Assembly: GCA_023374025.1 (NCBI GenBank) | Contig: SIJG01000032.1 | Coordinates: forward strand, 1,008,441-1,072,440 | Length of the DNA: 64,000 nt | Reading direction: 5' to 3' | Source: Heterodera schachtii | Lineage: Eukaryota; Nematoda; Chromadorea; Rhabditida; Heteroderidae | Shown: positions 1 to 11,224 of the stretch, piece by piece | Layout: each line of letters begins with the position of its first letter | Position numbering within the stretch: the stretch's first letter is position 1 | Notes under the pieces: model-generated | Database searches by the model: none | What the model was told of the DNA's origin: nothing | Seen by the model: the letters and a program-made list of their open reading frames with translations, nothing else | Made by a program: the position numbers and the translations under genes

Positions 1-362
1 AAGCAGGCTGAACAGGAGCGAATTGGCGCAATTTCTGGTGAGTACAATTGGCATGAAATTGAAGACGGAGGGGGTCCAATTATTTTTTGTCACGATTGTT
101 TTTCGATTTTTCAACCCTCCATCCCCTCCGTAAAAAAAAATTCAAAAAATTATTTTAATGGTTTAAATTTAACAAAAAATAAGGCATTAAAATCTGATTG
201 TCCACGCGCCCGCGCGCAACTGTTTTTGTACCATAAAATTCCAAAACCTAACCCAAAAATCTGTTTTCAGGTGACGCGGACTATGCGAAAGAGTTTTTCC
301 CAATTCCGCCGCCTCACATCGAAGCGCAACAATTGGCCGCCGCCGCCAAAGCTGCGCAATAA
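1..362 (+). CDS. 3' end of an unidentified gene (partial)
   Basis: Two exons are visible: 1-37 (GT donor at 38) and 271-362 (acceptor ttttcag), joined in phase 1 and ending in TAA at 360-362. The readable C-terminus is 42 residues. It starts charged (KQAEQERIGAIS), continues with DYAKEFFPIPPPHIEAQQ, and ends in an alanine-rich tail. The 5' part lies outside the window, so length and domains cannot be judged. I do not recognise the family; the proline cluster followed by an alanine-rich helix is the only distinctive trait. The splice joint and the codon-like composition make a real gene likely, but the function is unknown. Confidence 0.6.
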
Positions 363-639
363 TGCCAGAAGTGATCAGTGTGGAATGAATGAATGATCAA
401 AATGACTAAAAAACAAATAGCGATTTCCTTTCTCTCTTTTTTTTGTGTTTGTGTGAAATGTTTTTTTGTAGAAAACAGCGCCGTCTCCGTATAAAAAAAT
501 GTTGTGTTGTTATTGTGTCATGTCATCATCATAAACATGTAAATTTTGTTTCCTTCTCCTTACTTATATGGTGGGGGGAACTTGGAAAAAAAAAATTGGA
601 CAAAATTGACACAAATTTAAAAAAATGCAAAAAGTTCGG

Positions 640-1090
640 GTGGCTCCGCACGGACTCACTGCGGAGGCGAAGGGAGGAAACAGCGGCACCGAAGCGCCTC
701 CGTCTGTTTGACAACCCCCTAGTTGCTTCAGAACCCCCCCATGGCCTGAACCACGGGGCTTCATCTGTGGCCAACAATCTGACCAAACCTCCCAAAGCGA
801 GCCGATTGGTATGACGACCATACCACCATGAGCATTCCCAGCTACATTTCCATAAAACTGTATGGAAAGCGCAGTGCTGAACGAAAAAAGCACGTCGGAC
901 AAGCCCCGCTCCACGCGGCGATCACTGGGGATACGTATCAAGTCGTGAACCCCAAACACGACGACCTCACATAAATGCGGGTCTTTAACTCAAGTGATCA
1001 AGCCACATGCAAGCGGAACCGAACCAACGGCTCCCTCCGTGTCAACACATGACACCAACCAAACGCGCTAACCACTGCGCCACCGAACAA
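640..1090 (-). repeat. tRNA-derived SINE-like stretch
   Basis: This GC-rich block in AT-rich surroundings has no convincing open frame. On the minus strand, starting near 1085, it reads GGTGGCGCAGTGGTTAGCGC, a good RNA polymerase III A box. About 60 bases on comes GGTTCGGTTCC, a good B box. The order and spacing fit a tRNA-type promoter, but no cloverleaf can be folded around it, as expected for a SINE head. The GC-rich part down to about 640 is probably its body. Bases 363-640 are AT-rich 3'-flank of the upstream gene with nothing else evident. Confidence 0.5.
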
Positions 1091-1369
1091 GTTGAAGGAG
1101 TTCAACTTTTACGATTATTATAAGGGTCGTACTTTTGGGACTTAGAGAAAAATTAATGGAGTAAATGTCATTATAAAAGACAAAAATGAGTGGGGATGTG
1201 GGGAAGCAATTAATCATTTCTTTTGCCTAATTAGCTGTTTAAAATGAAATTAGTAATTTAAAAAGCCGAGTTTTCATTCTAAACTTTTTTAATTTCCATT
1301 TCTCGACTAATTTTGATAAAAACAAATGAGTGAAATATATCAAATTTAAAAAAAAATTTTAATGCATCG

Positions 1370-2642
1370 ATTTAAAGTCGGCGATTGGTGTCCTGGCAAT
1401 TTCTTCGGCAAAGAAGCGATCGCTGGGATGGCACAACTGCTCCAGCATGATGTGTGATCAGCCGTCTCCTGCACGTATGTAGTTGGCCTTGCGCAGTCGG
1501 AAAAGGAACTCGCGGCAATTGACGAAGTGGCGACAACGGACAGCGCAGGGCGAGCGGAAATGCCACTGAAATATTTTAAGGAAAAAATAAAAAAAAAAGT
1601 GCAATTAAATTGCATAAGTATACACAATTTTCAATTAGACCTAATTCCTTTTTTATTCTTAATTTATATTTATTTTGCTATTAGTTTTTTTGGAATTTGA
1701 AAAGTTGTTTTTTTAAAAGAAAAAAAAATTCGAATTATAAGCCGAGAGAAAACTGAAGGCTTAAATGACACAAAAGTATTATTCCAATTTGTATATGGCC
1801 TCTAAATACGAGCATTTGTTTGACAAATGAGGTTCGTTCCACTCCAAAAAATCGTTTCAAAAATGCTTTTTTTTTTTTTTTCCCACCAATCTCTGTTTTC
1901 GGTGGTGATGCGCGCTTCACCTAGGCCAGGTCAAGTAGTTGTAGCAGTTCAACCAACAACACATAGGGGGCTTCTCCGACAGAAACACGCGCGGGTCTTT
2001 GATGAGGCACAATTTGTTGCAGGGGCACCGGGCAGACACCGTTCGGAGAAGAAGCGGCACGTTTGGTTCAGCGCCAAAATGAGACCCTGGAAAGAGCATT
2101 CGAATGGAAATAAATATAAATAATTTTTGGAATTTTCTTAATTTTTTTTTGGACAGTATGATTGGAAAAATCTACGTAATTACGGACGCCGGAATTACGT
2201 AATGCGGGAAATTTTGCCACTGAATTGGAACCGGCGCCAAATTGGATCAGCGCCTTGGCTCCTTGACAATTATTGCCAGGCGTAGTTTTCGGCGGCACGG
2301 AAATGGAACTGACGCTGCCTGCAACCAGCCCAACCTGGCAAAAAATGGGAAAACTATAAATGTGTGTGCAAAATGAAATTGCATCGGAAAAGAAATTCGA
2401 AAAAAATAAATAATGCGTCGGGTTCGAACCTGCGATTACAGTCGGTCGGCGATTGGTGTCCTGGCAATTTCTTCGGCAAAGAAGCGATGGGCTGGGATGG
2501 CACAACTGCTCCAGCGTGATGTGTGATCAGCCGTCACCGGCACGTATGTAGTTGGTCTTGCGCAGTCGGAAAAGGAACTCGTGGCGACGGCACAGTGCCA
2601 AAAACGGACAGCGCATGGCGAGCGGAAACGGCACTGAATTAT
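1370..2642 (-). pseudogene. Broken, partly duplicated gene fragments, possibly a PI4-kinase beta relative
   Basis: Two nearly identical blocks (1372-1560 and 2445-2640) read on the minus strand EFLFRLRK.NYIRAGDG, stop, SHI.LEQLCHPS, then FFAEEIARTPIAD. Both carry the same in-frame TGA. Between them, minus-strand pieces 2150-2338 (after a good ag acceptor) and 1917-2100 also look coding; the latter includes EAPYVLLVELLQLLDLA. The order 'APY..LVE' followed by 'YIRAGD..LEQL..TP' resembles the stretch before the catalytic domain of type III phosphatidylinositol 4-kinase beta. That match is from memory and weak. The shared stop and lack of further exons indicate a decayed, tandemly duplicated fragment. 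Confidence 0.35.
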
Positions 2643-2699
2643 TTTGTTGAAAATAAGAAAAGTTGTGCGATTAAATTTCATATACATAATTTTCAATTA

Positions 2700-4130
2700 A
2701 TTCCTTTTTTTAAATTTTATTGTTAGATTTTTTTAAAACAAAAATGCCGAATTTCGAATTATAAGCCGAGACAGAAAATGAAATTCAAAAATGGAGGCTT
2801 CAAAGGACTAAACCAAAAAAAAAAAAATTCCGAATTAAACCCAACCCTTTTTTGAATTTTATCTTTTGTACTTCACTTTAAGCACTTTTTGGCTTGCAAT
2901 TTTCAAGAAAAGAAAAATTGGGGATCGGCCCTCAATATGAACAAAGTTAGAAGGTTCGACCCCCCTATCTCGGCAACATTTTTTTTTTGCGAAATTTTTG
3001 TGTTTATCAAAATTGAAATACTGACTGACCCTTCCTTCACTGGTCAACACTTTGTCGACGCGTTCCCGTGTGATTTTCTGATCATTGCAGCTATACCTGT
3101 CAAGATTTAAAAATATAAATGTTAGAGTTTTCCGATCCCTGGTTCGAGACCGAAAATTGAAAATTTCCCAAGACATGAGACCCCCCCCCCCCAAAAAAAA
3201 AAGGCTGGGTCTTTTTTACTCGAGAAAAGTCCGACGAGACTCTTGAGCGTGTGCACTACGTTTCGACCCGCTCCCGGTTTAGTTTCCCCCTCTGTATCGT
3301 TTACCCTGCCCCGAAAATTTTTTTAAATGAAATTTTAAGAATAGCCGAAAATTTTTTCGTTGAAAAAAAAAAATTTTTTTTGGAGGGGGAGGGAGGAGGT
3401 GGTTTGACTAATAAACAGTATACCAATTACCATGTTGGTGACGAATGTAGCATGAATAATGGCCACTCTCCGTTGAACCGTTGTGATTGACCACAGCGAA
3501 CAGAGAATACCTGGAGGGGGGGGGGGGGGGGCACAATTTGGAGGATGCCAGTCAAATAATGGCACTGATATTTTGTGGTTGTGCCAAAAAAAAACGGACC
3601 GATTAGTCAATGATGTCAAGTGCCGTCGGGAGCTGCCTTCGCGCAGTTGTTGCTGGTCCCCTGAGGCAATCGCATTCCGATGGGTGGTGGTGTACGGTGT
3701 CAGGTCCTTAAGAGAAAAATTTTTGTTTTGGCACAAGGAGGGGGGCTCATGAATGGATAAACATAAAAAAAAAATTTCAGTTGAGGGATTTGAAAATTTT
3801 TGTTTACTGTTCCCCCCCCTAAAAAAAAATAAAAATACACTACCCCCCCCCCGCGTGCTTTTGCCAAGTTTTGACCCAATTTATGTAAAACCCAAGGCAC
3901 GTCAATTAAGGGGGGGGGGGGGGGAGAGGGGGAGGGCTCATGGATGGGACAAACAACAAAAAAAAAAATTTTTTTGGAACGGAGGGAGGGCTCATGTAAA
4001 AGAGAAACAAAAAAATATATATATTTTGGAAAAGAGGGAGGGCTTATGGAAGGGAGAAACAAAAAACAAAAAAAAAATTTTTTTTTTTGAAATTTCTGCG
4101 GCGAGATTTTGTCTCGTCAATTTTTTCTCA
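2700..4130. other. Gene-poor low-complexity DNA with poly-C/poly-G tracts
   Basis: Long A/T runs alternate with homopolymer tracts: C at about 3181-3192, G at 3518-3531, C at 3842-3852 and G at 3910-3923. Between 3900 and 4050 a motif of the form gggagggctcatg is reiterated four times with A-rich spacers. Open frames here are products of the low complexity and I do not call them genes. A partial tRNA-like string (ccctggttcgagacc, about 3138) is present. Confidence 0.6.
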
Positions 4131-4139
4131 ACCACCACC

Positions 4140-4400
4140 ATTGAACGAACTCACAATGAATTCCGGGTAGCGGACCGGGTATTTGATCTTCTGCCGCTTC
4201 ATTGTCGCGTTCATGTGCTCTCAAAGCGCTTCAGATGGAAGCAGGCGACAATGGGCAACTTGCGCAGTGTCAAAAAAATTGTAATGAAATTTGTGAAAAT
4301 AAAGGAGGGATTTTATGCGCGTAAAAACATGGAGTGGTGGATGAAAGAATTAAAATTGGGAGAAATGTTTTGGCGTCTTGGTACAATCCCGGCGGCGCCT
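4140..4400 (+). pseudogene. F-box-like coding fragment (uncertain)
   Basis: In an otherwise non-coding region this stretch keeps one frame open with balanced codon use. It reads RVADRVFDLLPLHCRVHVL, then SKRFRWKQATMGNL, and continues to a lysine-rich segment with MEWWMKELKLGEMFWRLG. The spacing of D..LLP...R...LSKRFR resembles an F-box helix pair. No start, no splice partners and no upstream coding sequence are evident, so it is probably an isolated exon or a remnant. It could also be a chance frame. Confidence 0.3.
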
Positions 4401-4744
4401 ATCGATACCTCCCTCCCGCCTTGGTTACACAAAAAATTTTTTTGAAAAAATCATGCCTCAAAAAGCGATGTGAATAGCAACAAAAAAAAAATTTTTGTTT
4501 TGATTGGAAAAAAGACATTTTACATGCGTTTTTAAAATAAAAATAAAAATTTCAAAAAAAGAGGTATAAAGCACAGTATTAACCGGGAATTTTAAAGGCA
4601 TTTGTAAGAAAATTGCTTAAATTTACAAAAATTGACTCCCATTTCTTGCAAATTAAAAAAAAAAATTTTTTTTTTCCCGGCTACGGGCCTATTCGGATGG
4701 GCAGTCGCATCTTTTTTTCTTCATTTTTTCCAACTTTTGGACGC

Positions 4745-4931
4745 AGGAAGTGAGGGAGAGGAGAGATAGTCGAATTAACTGTACCTGCTGAACATGAATT
4801 GAGCACACCACGCCGCCCACGCCAATTTGGTGTGCCACAAAAGCAATGGGAGCGGCACAAATTGCCTCGCAACAATGGCACCGGATTTGTCATGTTCGCG
4901 CAACACTGTGCCAACCCGCCGTGGGTCCTGC
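4745..4931 (+). CDS. Putative orphan exon, product unknown
   Basis: A GC-balanced segment bounded by an upstream pyrimidine tract ending in gacgcag and a downstream donor (ctggGTGAGA). The best frame reads VELTVPAEHELSTPRR, then QFGVPQKQWERHKLPRN and ends FAQHCANPPWVLL. It is preceded in frame by a stop unless a later AG is used. The opposite strand is also open (RVGTVLREHDKSGAIVARQF), so strand is not certain. I do not recognise the product, and no partner exon is found nearby. Confidence 0.25.
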
Positions 4932-5504
4932 TGGGTGAGAAAAAAATTTTGAAAATTTAAACAAAAATTTATTGAAATTTTTATTTAGGGGGGCCTGTAG
5001 TTGGAGGGCGGAATCCGAAGATCTTTTTTTTGCAAAAGTTTTATTCTCCAGTGGAATTTTAACATTTAAGCACCAGAGAGGAGCAAATAAACAAAAAAAA
5101 CACGGATTTGTACAAAATGCCAAATTCTTGCAATTTTGGGGCTAAAATTTCAAAAAACCCGGAAAAATCGGAATGTCAATCCCGGTAATGCTGTCCCGGC
5201 CTGATTTCAATCCCAAATCCCGACCCAGAATTTTTCAAGATCCCGGACTCAGTCCAAAGTTAAATGCAACAATTTGCCACGGGGTTGGTCCCGCCCGACG
5301 GATGATCATTTTTTTTTCTCAATTTTTTCGGCATTTTGTAAACGGCAGCCCTCTTATTCGTTTGTTGAAAATTGTGCAAATAAATTTATATGATATAGAG
5401 AGAACCCAACATTTTCTGGAATAAAAAAAGTGAGGGGATTTGAATCGATGACAAATTGTGTCTCATTAAAAAATTTAAAAAAATAAGGAAATTTTCAACA
5501 AAAA

Positions 5505-5965
5505 ACTGGCCATAACTTTTGTTAAAGATAACAAAATTAAATATTCTTGGTATCATTCGATAGGCTTAACATTTTTCTATTAGCGCACCTAAATTTTAAA
5601 TAATTTGGTCATGTTTGAGCAAAGTTATGGCCAAATGTACCCAAGGAACCGGGTTTTCAAACATTTTTGGCCATAACTTTTTTGAAACCAAACGAAATTT
5701 TTTGAAATTTCGAAGGCCAATAGAGGAAACATAGGGCTATCTGATAGCAAGATTACTCTATTTTGTTCATTCTAAGAATGATGTGATCAGAATTTTGATG
5801 ACCAATTTATTTTATTTTTAATTAAAAATTTTAGTTAGAAATTTTTTTATTATTATTTCTTGCTATTATTCGCTAGCCCTATGTTTCCTCTATTGATGTG
5901 CGAAATTTCAAAAAATTTCGTTTGGTTTCAAAAAAGTTATCAGTTTTTTGTTAAAAAAAAATTAA
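5505..5965. repeat. Inverted repeat of the 'ccataacttttttgaaacc' family
   Basis: The strings ccataacttttttgaaacc, aaacgaaattttttgaaat and ccaatagaggaaacataggg recur in reverse complement between about 5660-5740 and 5875-5945. An outer, diverged copy lies at 5510-5640. The same family appears at 7380-7610, 10675-10920, 33360-33650, 49240-49640 and 56230-56470. Its internal sequence is shared between elements with different ends, so it is a modular repeat core. No coding capacity is seen. Confidence 0.7.
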
Positions 5966-5974
5966 AAAATTTAA

Positions 5975-6055
5975 TTTGCCTATAGAGGGTTCGAACTTTC
6001 GATACTAAACAGTGGAATCAAACGCACTAACCACTGCACTACAGCACTGATTGCA
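5975..6055 (-). repeat. tRNA-like A/B-box element (SINE head)
   Basis: On the minus strand, from about 6050, TGTAGTGCAGTGGTTAGTGC (A box) is followed about 30 bases later by AAGTTCGAACCC (B box). This matches the layout of the element at 960-1090. The anticodon and T stems do not fold properly, so I read it as a tRNA-derived repeat and not a functional tRNA. Confidence 0.5.
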
Positions 6056-6168
6056 GATAATTGAAATTTACTATTAAATAGAAAATAATTGAACCATACA
6101 TGTATGCCCATTTTTAGGCCCCATAATATTTTTCTTTTGAAAAAAATAAAAATCCCTTACGGGGGTCA

Positions 6169-6262
6169 AATTGTCGAAGCACTGGCTGGCCCGCCCGGCA
6201 ACACAACCGCGTCGTACTGCTTGCCAAGGACGTCCTTGAACAGTGCATCCGCTGCAACTTGG
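6169..6262 (-). pseudogene. DJ-1/PfpI-family exon fragment
   Basis: The minus strand reads ADALFKDVLGKQYDAVVLPG followed by GPASASTI and a stop. 'YD.VVLPGG' is the nucleophile-elbow-preceding strand of the DJ-1/PARK7 (PfpI) glutamine-amidotransferase-like fold, which in family members carries the conserved VVLPGG just before a variable loop. Only this exon-sized piece is present: the catalytic cysteine region and the N-terminal strand with the conserved glutamate are not found within several kb. Upstream the frame is broken by a TAA. I read it as an orphan exon from a duplicated DJ-1-like gene. Confidence 0.55.
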
Positions 6263-6775
6263 CCTTAAGCGCCAGCTCAATTTGTGCACGGTCCTAAAAG
6301 GCGATGAAAATTTTTTTTTTTTTGCAATTTGGTAAAAGATTTTGTAAAAAAATTCAGCTCTGACGGGAAATTTGAATTTTGGAACAAATTTTTTAGAAAA
6401 AATAAAGTTTCAAAAATAATTATTTAAATTTTGAAATTCAAAAAAGACAATCGCTTCAATAAAATTTCTTTATAAAATTTTGCCTCAAAAAATCCGCGGC
6501 GCGCCGCGCAAAAAATCCCGCGGTCGCGTCGCGTCCCACCCCTGCTGGTATAGGTATTTGGTTTGTCCCCATAAAATTTTTAAAAATTACAATTTTTAAA
6601 GAATCGAATTGAAATTTTCAATTCTTCTCCTCTTTTTTTCCTCAATTTTTCTAAAATTTAAGAACATTTGCTTGTTGTTTAGAAAAGGATTTTGCAAGAC
6701 AATTATTTATTCACCATTTTGTGACAGCAATCAATTGAAAACAGGCCAAAGTGTGCTGCTATTTACCGCAAAAAA

Positions 6776-8928
6776 ATGAATCGACGGTAAGAAATTTTCA
6801 AATTAAAATTTTGAAAATTTACCCATTTTTTTTTCATGTTTCAGTTGGCTGTGCAATGATGTTTTGATGGACATTTTCCCATTTTTTGACCGTCCTGAAC
6901 TTGGTCTCCAAATTGCATTGCTTTCTTGCCGTTTCGATGCCCTGGTTGATAAACATTTTGATGGCAAAAGCGAATTGACGCTTTGGAAGTACATTCGAAT
7001 TTGCAAGGACATTGGACGAAAAGTCAAGGACATTGGACCAAAACCAGAACTGCTTGTTGATCGGAAGACTGTGGAATTGCAGTCGCCGGACCATCCGCTG
7101 CCAAACAAAATCCGCTTTGAGAACTTTCACATTAAGTAAATGTTGAACAAAAACCGAAAATTTGAGACTTTTTGTTTGAATTCGGGCCTGGGTTCGGAAT
7201 CGCTCGAAATGGATGGCGGTTTCGTGATCAGCGACCCCGAAAACTCTTGGAAAAATGCTTTCAAGGCTTTTGAAAACAAAAAATTTTCGAAAAAGGGGGC
7301 GTAAACTTTAAAGGCTCTCTCTATTGCAGTTCACACGACCATAAAAAATTTTTTTTTTTTTTTGCAAGTTTAGTGCACCATAACTTTTTCAAGAAGCATC
7401 CAAATTCAACATTCTTAGTATCATTCGATAGCCCTAAGAATGCTCTATAAGCCTGCAAAATTTCAAAAAAAAATTATTGGGTTTCAAAACAGTTATGAAC
7501 AGAAAATTTCGAAAAGTTGTTTTTCAAAATTTTTTTACCAAAACTTTTTTGAAACCCAACAAAAATTTTTTGAAATTTTGCAGGCTGCACTAAAGTTGCC
7601 AAAAAAATTTTTTGTGGTCGTGTGAACTGCAATAGAGCCAACTTTAATACCTATTACCAAAATGTTTTTCTGTATTTTGCTCTCCATTTTCAGGTACATT
7701 GACCATTCCGTCATTGCATTTCTCCGTTCCAACCAGCACATTTGGGACCGAAATGGCACGCGATTGAATTTGTTCATTGAAAACAGTGACCAGCCAATTT
7801 TGGATGTTTTTGTCCACGAAATTTGGCCCATTTTTGCGCCCGGCATTCGCCACTTCACTTTCAAAGACATTGATCATTTGGCCGATTTGCGTCGTCTCAT
7901 TTCACCGACAATTCTCTTCGATCTCAAACAATTGGATTGCGTCGATTCCGACCTTGTGATCCCGGATGGAATTGCGGATGATGGGCCGAATGCAACTTCT
8001 GGCCAGGCATTGTCCAAATGGTTGAACACCCCGAGAAGTGATGGACTGCCGCCTAAGTCATTGTTTTGCCGATTTGATGGAAGTGGTGCATCAAAAGTGA
8101 AAGAATGGCTCAACAATTTCAAGGAGGTCGCGCCATTTTAGTCCCTAACTTTGTGCCCTTTTGAAGAACGGGTGGCACCTGTGCATTTCAAACATTTTTA
8201 GGGTCGCTGATTACTACGAATTTGACACGTTATTGACCAATCCCTAACCCGAACTCGAAAATTCAACATTTTTAATTCTCCAAATTTTGAAAAGAATATG
8301 GAATTAATTTGAATAGATGTCTTAGTTGGAATCAGCTACCACGAAAAGCCGCAGAAACATAATTTTCATGACTTATCCAAAAAAAAAACCCTTGGTTTTC
8401 TCGGGGGATACCAACTGGACGAATGCCGAATGTGTCAATAATTTCAAGGCCCGTCGCTAATTTAGTTCATTATTTTATGGCAAAAAAATAATTTGCTTTT
8501 TGATTTATTTTATTTTTTTTGTTAGGCATTTCTTCGTGCCACCACTTATGTCAGTTACAATATTGGCCTTACAATTTCATTGGTTGCGCAAGCGCAAATT
8601 GTTCAACCATTTGAAGCGATAAACGAAGCGACCCAAGAAAAGTTGACACTGCAGAAAGTGGCCGATTTTGGCGAAACTTGTTGGTGGAAGATGAACCGTT
8701 ACTCAATTGGGGAGACGTACAAAGCCAGCTTGGACAAATTGAACAACAATGTCCACTTCACTCTCAATACAAATGACATTGGGTGAGCCGAAAAGAAGGC
8801 TTTAAATATGATGTTTCATCCAATTCAAATTGCGCTTAATTTATAGACCGCTGTCTCCGCCAACAGATCAAAGTGATGGAAAAGTGTTCTCGACTCCTCC
8901 GGGGCCCAGTGATCAGCGGAATGAGTGA
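6776..8928 (+). CDS. F-box-like family protein, complete five-exon gene
   Basis: Exons 6776-6786, 6845-7135, 7694-8126, 8526-8782 and 8847-8928 join in phase to give 357 residues. All introns are GT-AG. The protein begins MNRRWLCNDVLMDIFPFFDR, an F-box-type helix pair (W..D.L..I..FFDR...L..ALLS.RFDALVD). A longer region follows with the family blocks IDHSVIAFLRSNQHIWD, HEIWPIFAPGIRHF and SKWLNTP, and the protein ends GPLSPPTD. In my knowledge this is a large, fast-evolving family of cyst nematodes. F-box proteins are substrate receptors of SCF ubiquitin ligases, but SKP1 binding here is inference. A second member is at 61587-64000. The tiny first exon and the downstream intron positions are shared by both copies, which supports the model. 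Intron 2 hosts an inverted-repeat element. Confidence 0.8.
7160..7310. repeat. Single arm of the 'ctgatcacgaatccggcacc' repeat family
   Basis: Contains a version of gaattcgggcctgggttcgg, tgatcagcgaccccgaaaac and a following cttttgaaaac. This is one arm of the repeat that forms the 466-bp hAT-like element at 13203-13668. Only one arm is present here, within intron 2 of the F-box gene and directly next to the element at 7313. Confidence 0.6.
7313..7639. mobile_element. Foldback/MITE element with 9-bp target duplication
   Basis: The ends are inverted: left ggctctctctattgcagttc, right gaactgcaatagagcc, continuing as acacgacc / ggtcgtgt. The flanks are AACTTTAAA on the left and AACTTTAAT on the right, a 9-bp target-site duplication with one mismatch, as made by Mutator-type transposases. 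The inside is non-coding and carries the shared 'ataactttttcaag' core. It lies in intron 2 of the F-box gene and does not touch its splice sites. Confidence 0.65.
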
Positions 8929-9324
8929 TCATTTGAAGAAATGTGACCGATCATTTTTGAGTTTTATGCAGAAAAATTAATTGTGTTGATTGATGCTATT
9001 TGTTTGCTCTTTGGACTTTGGTAAAGATGATGATCCCTAAACACTTGGATTTTGGACTCAAAATCAGTTTCCGGACCTTTTCAAGTGTACTGATCAGTCA
9101 GTGATCACGAATCTGAATTCGGGTTCTTTTTTTTTTTGTTAGTCAATATTCAAACGAATTCGCCTCAACGGCGGCGACGCTTCGTAGACCGCCCGCCCAA
9201 TTTCAAAATCCATTAATTAGTAAGGGGAGGTGGCATTTTGTTTTGCAAAAAAAAAAAGTCCATAAAAAACGGATTGTGCTAATAAAAATTGAATTGGCCA
9301 AAAACGAATCGTCCTCCGTCCGCC

Positions 9325-9332
9325 TATATAAA
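9325..9332 (+). promoter_or_regulatory. TATA box of four-TM paralogue 1
   Basis: TATATAAA lies 26 bases before a conserved leader ATG (9351) and 146 bases before the MEKK start. The same octamer at the same place occurs in all four paralogues, so it is very likely the core promoter. Confidence 0.75.
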
Positions 9333-9470
9333 GGTGGCGCTTCGAACGAAATGCTCTCATTTTGCGTCCGTCAGTATTTTCACCATTGTTTTCTATTTGC
9401 CCATTGCGTCAAAGTTCTGTTCCTTCATCTATCACAGCAGACGGAAGAAGTCGTCAAACGCGGCTTCAGC

Positions 9471-10481
9471 ATGGAGAAGAAAATCGTCTACTTCAAGCTG
9501 ATGCAAATTGTGCTCACTTTGGAATTCATTTGGCAAATCGTTTCACTGCACCAATTCTGTGGCACTTTTGCTGACCCAAAAGTCAATTCGTTTAAATTTC
9601 ACACAAATGATTAAATAAGGTGATTTTCAGGCCTTCATCCATGACAACATCTCACTTGGCCATTGCAAAGGCTTTACGCTCATCGGAAAGGATTCAAAAA
9701 GCGGTGAATTCGGCGTTGTGTTCGACCAGGACAAATGGTACAACCAATTGACGATGAGCAGCACCAATGGACGACCAATCGAAGAACAGCAACACCACCA
9801 ATTCATGGATGAATTGGCCGCGAAATTGCCACCCGCTGGACGCCTTTGTATTCCGATCATGGTCAATCAGCAAAAACCATAATAGCGATGAATAAAATTT
9901 GATTGTTTTTTCAGATTTCGCCTTTTTACTGGATTCGCCTGTACAAAAATCAGCTCAACAATGGCACTTTGCCTCGTTTTTTCCGGCCAACTGATCGTTG
10001 CATTGTGCTTGCTTGCTGTTGGCTTCGTGGATTTGCTACGCTCTGTGGAAGAATATGAACTGAGCGAGCGCGATGTATGGCCACAACAATTTAACGAAAA
10101 AAAAAATCGTGACTAAAATTGCTTTTCAAACGAAAAACCTATCAATTTTTGATCAATTGAGATCGCTTAATTTGATTCTTTTAAGAAATACTGGGCCTAT
10201 TTCCATGCCTTCCATTCTGCCTTCGGCTGGTGTATCTCTGCTTGGTTCTCATCCAAATTGCTGCTCTATTGGACGGATTTTTGGACTTGCGTCAACTTCC
10301 AAGCGGATCACACAAATGTGCCGTTGGTCACTTTGGTGTGTTTGTGCCGTTTTTGGCATTAGATTTTGCGACATTTTCCAACTTTTAGGTGCTAAGCATC
10401 GTCATGGTGTGTTCGTCTGTCTTTGAGATTGTGATCATTCATCAGCAGCAGAAGAAGAACGGAAGTGCCGTCATCATGTGA
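9471..10481 (+). pseudogene. Four-TM family paralogue 1 (single frameshift)
   Basis: Exons 9471-9581, 9631-9861, 9915-10074, 10186-10335 and 10389-10481 correspond one to one with copies 2-4. It starts MEKKIVYFKLMQIVLTLEFI (signal/TM1), followed by a soluble loop with SKSGEFGVVFDQDKW and EEQQHHQFMDELAAKLPPAG. Exon 3 should give TM2, but relative to copy 2 it has one extra T in the run near 9975 and a lost stretch after its start. The frame therefore breaks before the helix. Exons 4 and 5 are open (SAFGWCISAWFSSKLLL; VLSIVMVCSSVFEIVI) and end QQKKNGSAVIM. A sequencing error in the T run would restore it, so the pseudogene call is provisional. Introns 1 and 2 share an unusual gtcaat donor in this family. 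Confidence 0.7.
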
Positions 10482-10674
10482 ACAATAAGCACAGAGACGA
10501 ATGGAACGATGCTGATGCCAGCCAACAAAACATAACCAATGCGATGAAACGATGATGTGATGGATGATGATATATGATAAATCGGACTATTTCGTCATAA
10601 ACTGTTGTATTCCATTGTAAATTCCATTATATCAGTAGATGTATAATGTATGCATGGTTGTATAGACTCACTCA

Positions 10675-10920
10675 AAAAAAAGTTATAGCCAAAAATGTTT
10701 AGAAAACCAACTTTTTGAAATTTTCTGGCCGTAAATGTTTTGAAACCAAACGAAATTTTTTGAAATTTTGCAGGCTAATAGAGAATTCTTAGGGCTGTCG
10801 AATGATACTAAAAATTTTTAATTTGGATGCTTCTTGAAAAAGTTATGGTTCACTAGACTTGCAAAAAAAAAAAAAATTATGGTCGTGAGAACAAGCAATA
10901 GAGCCAAAATTAGGAGTGGG
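10675..10920. repeat. Inverted-repeat element remnant
   Basis: The right end (ttatggtcgtgagaacaagc aatagagcc) is a diverged copy of the right end of the 7313-7639 element, and the inside has the same 'ttgaaattttgcaggctaat' core. The left end is not recognisable, so this is a partial copy. A poly-G tract (10918-10931) follows immediately. Confidence 0.55.
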
Positions 10921-11224
10921 GGGGGGGGGGGTAAAAGCGACACTAAATCGGCAAAAATGTTCAACAATTAGTCTCATTTTTAATCCGCACTGCACCAAAA
11001 TCAATATCAGCCTTTATCGTACCAAATACATAATATCAACACACAAATACAATAATAATAACGGGTCACAATTACACTGACAAATGGTGTACAATAGCAT
11101 CGACATAACAATATATACAATACAATATAGGCATATACACACATATGTACAATAATAATATATTATCCATGAAAATATCATATGGTGCCGGTTCCAAATA
11201 TATCCATCCTCCTCCTCCTTGCGC

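Noticed and set aside
443..959. Overlapping open frames of about 90-130 codons on both strands.
   Set aside because: They lie in the GC-rich tRNA-derived repeat and its flank, have no splice or start context, and both strands are open, as expected from composition.
3753..4445. A 230-codon plus-strand open frame.
   Set aside because: Most of it is poly-G/poly-A low complexity; only its last third (4140-4400) has coding character and is listed separately.
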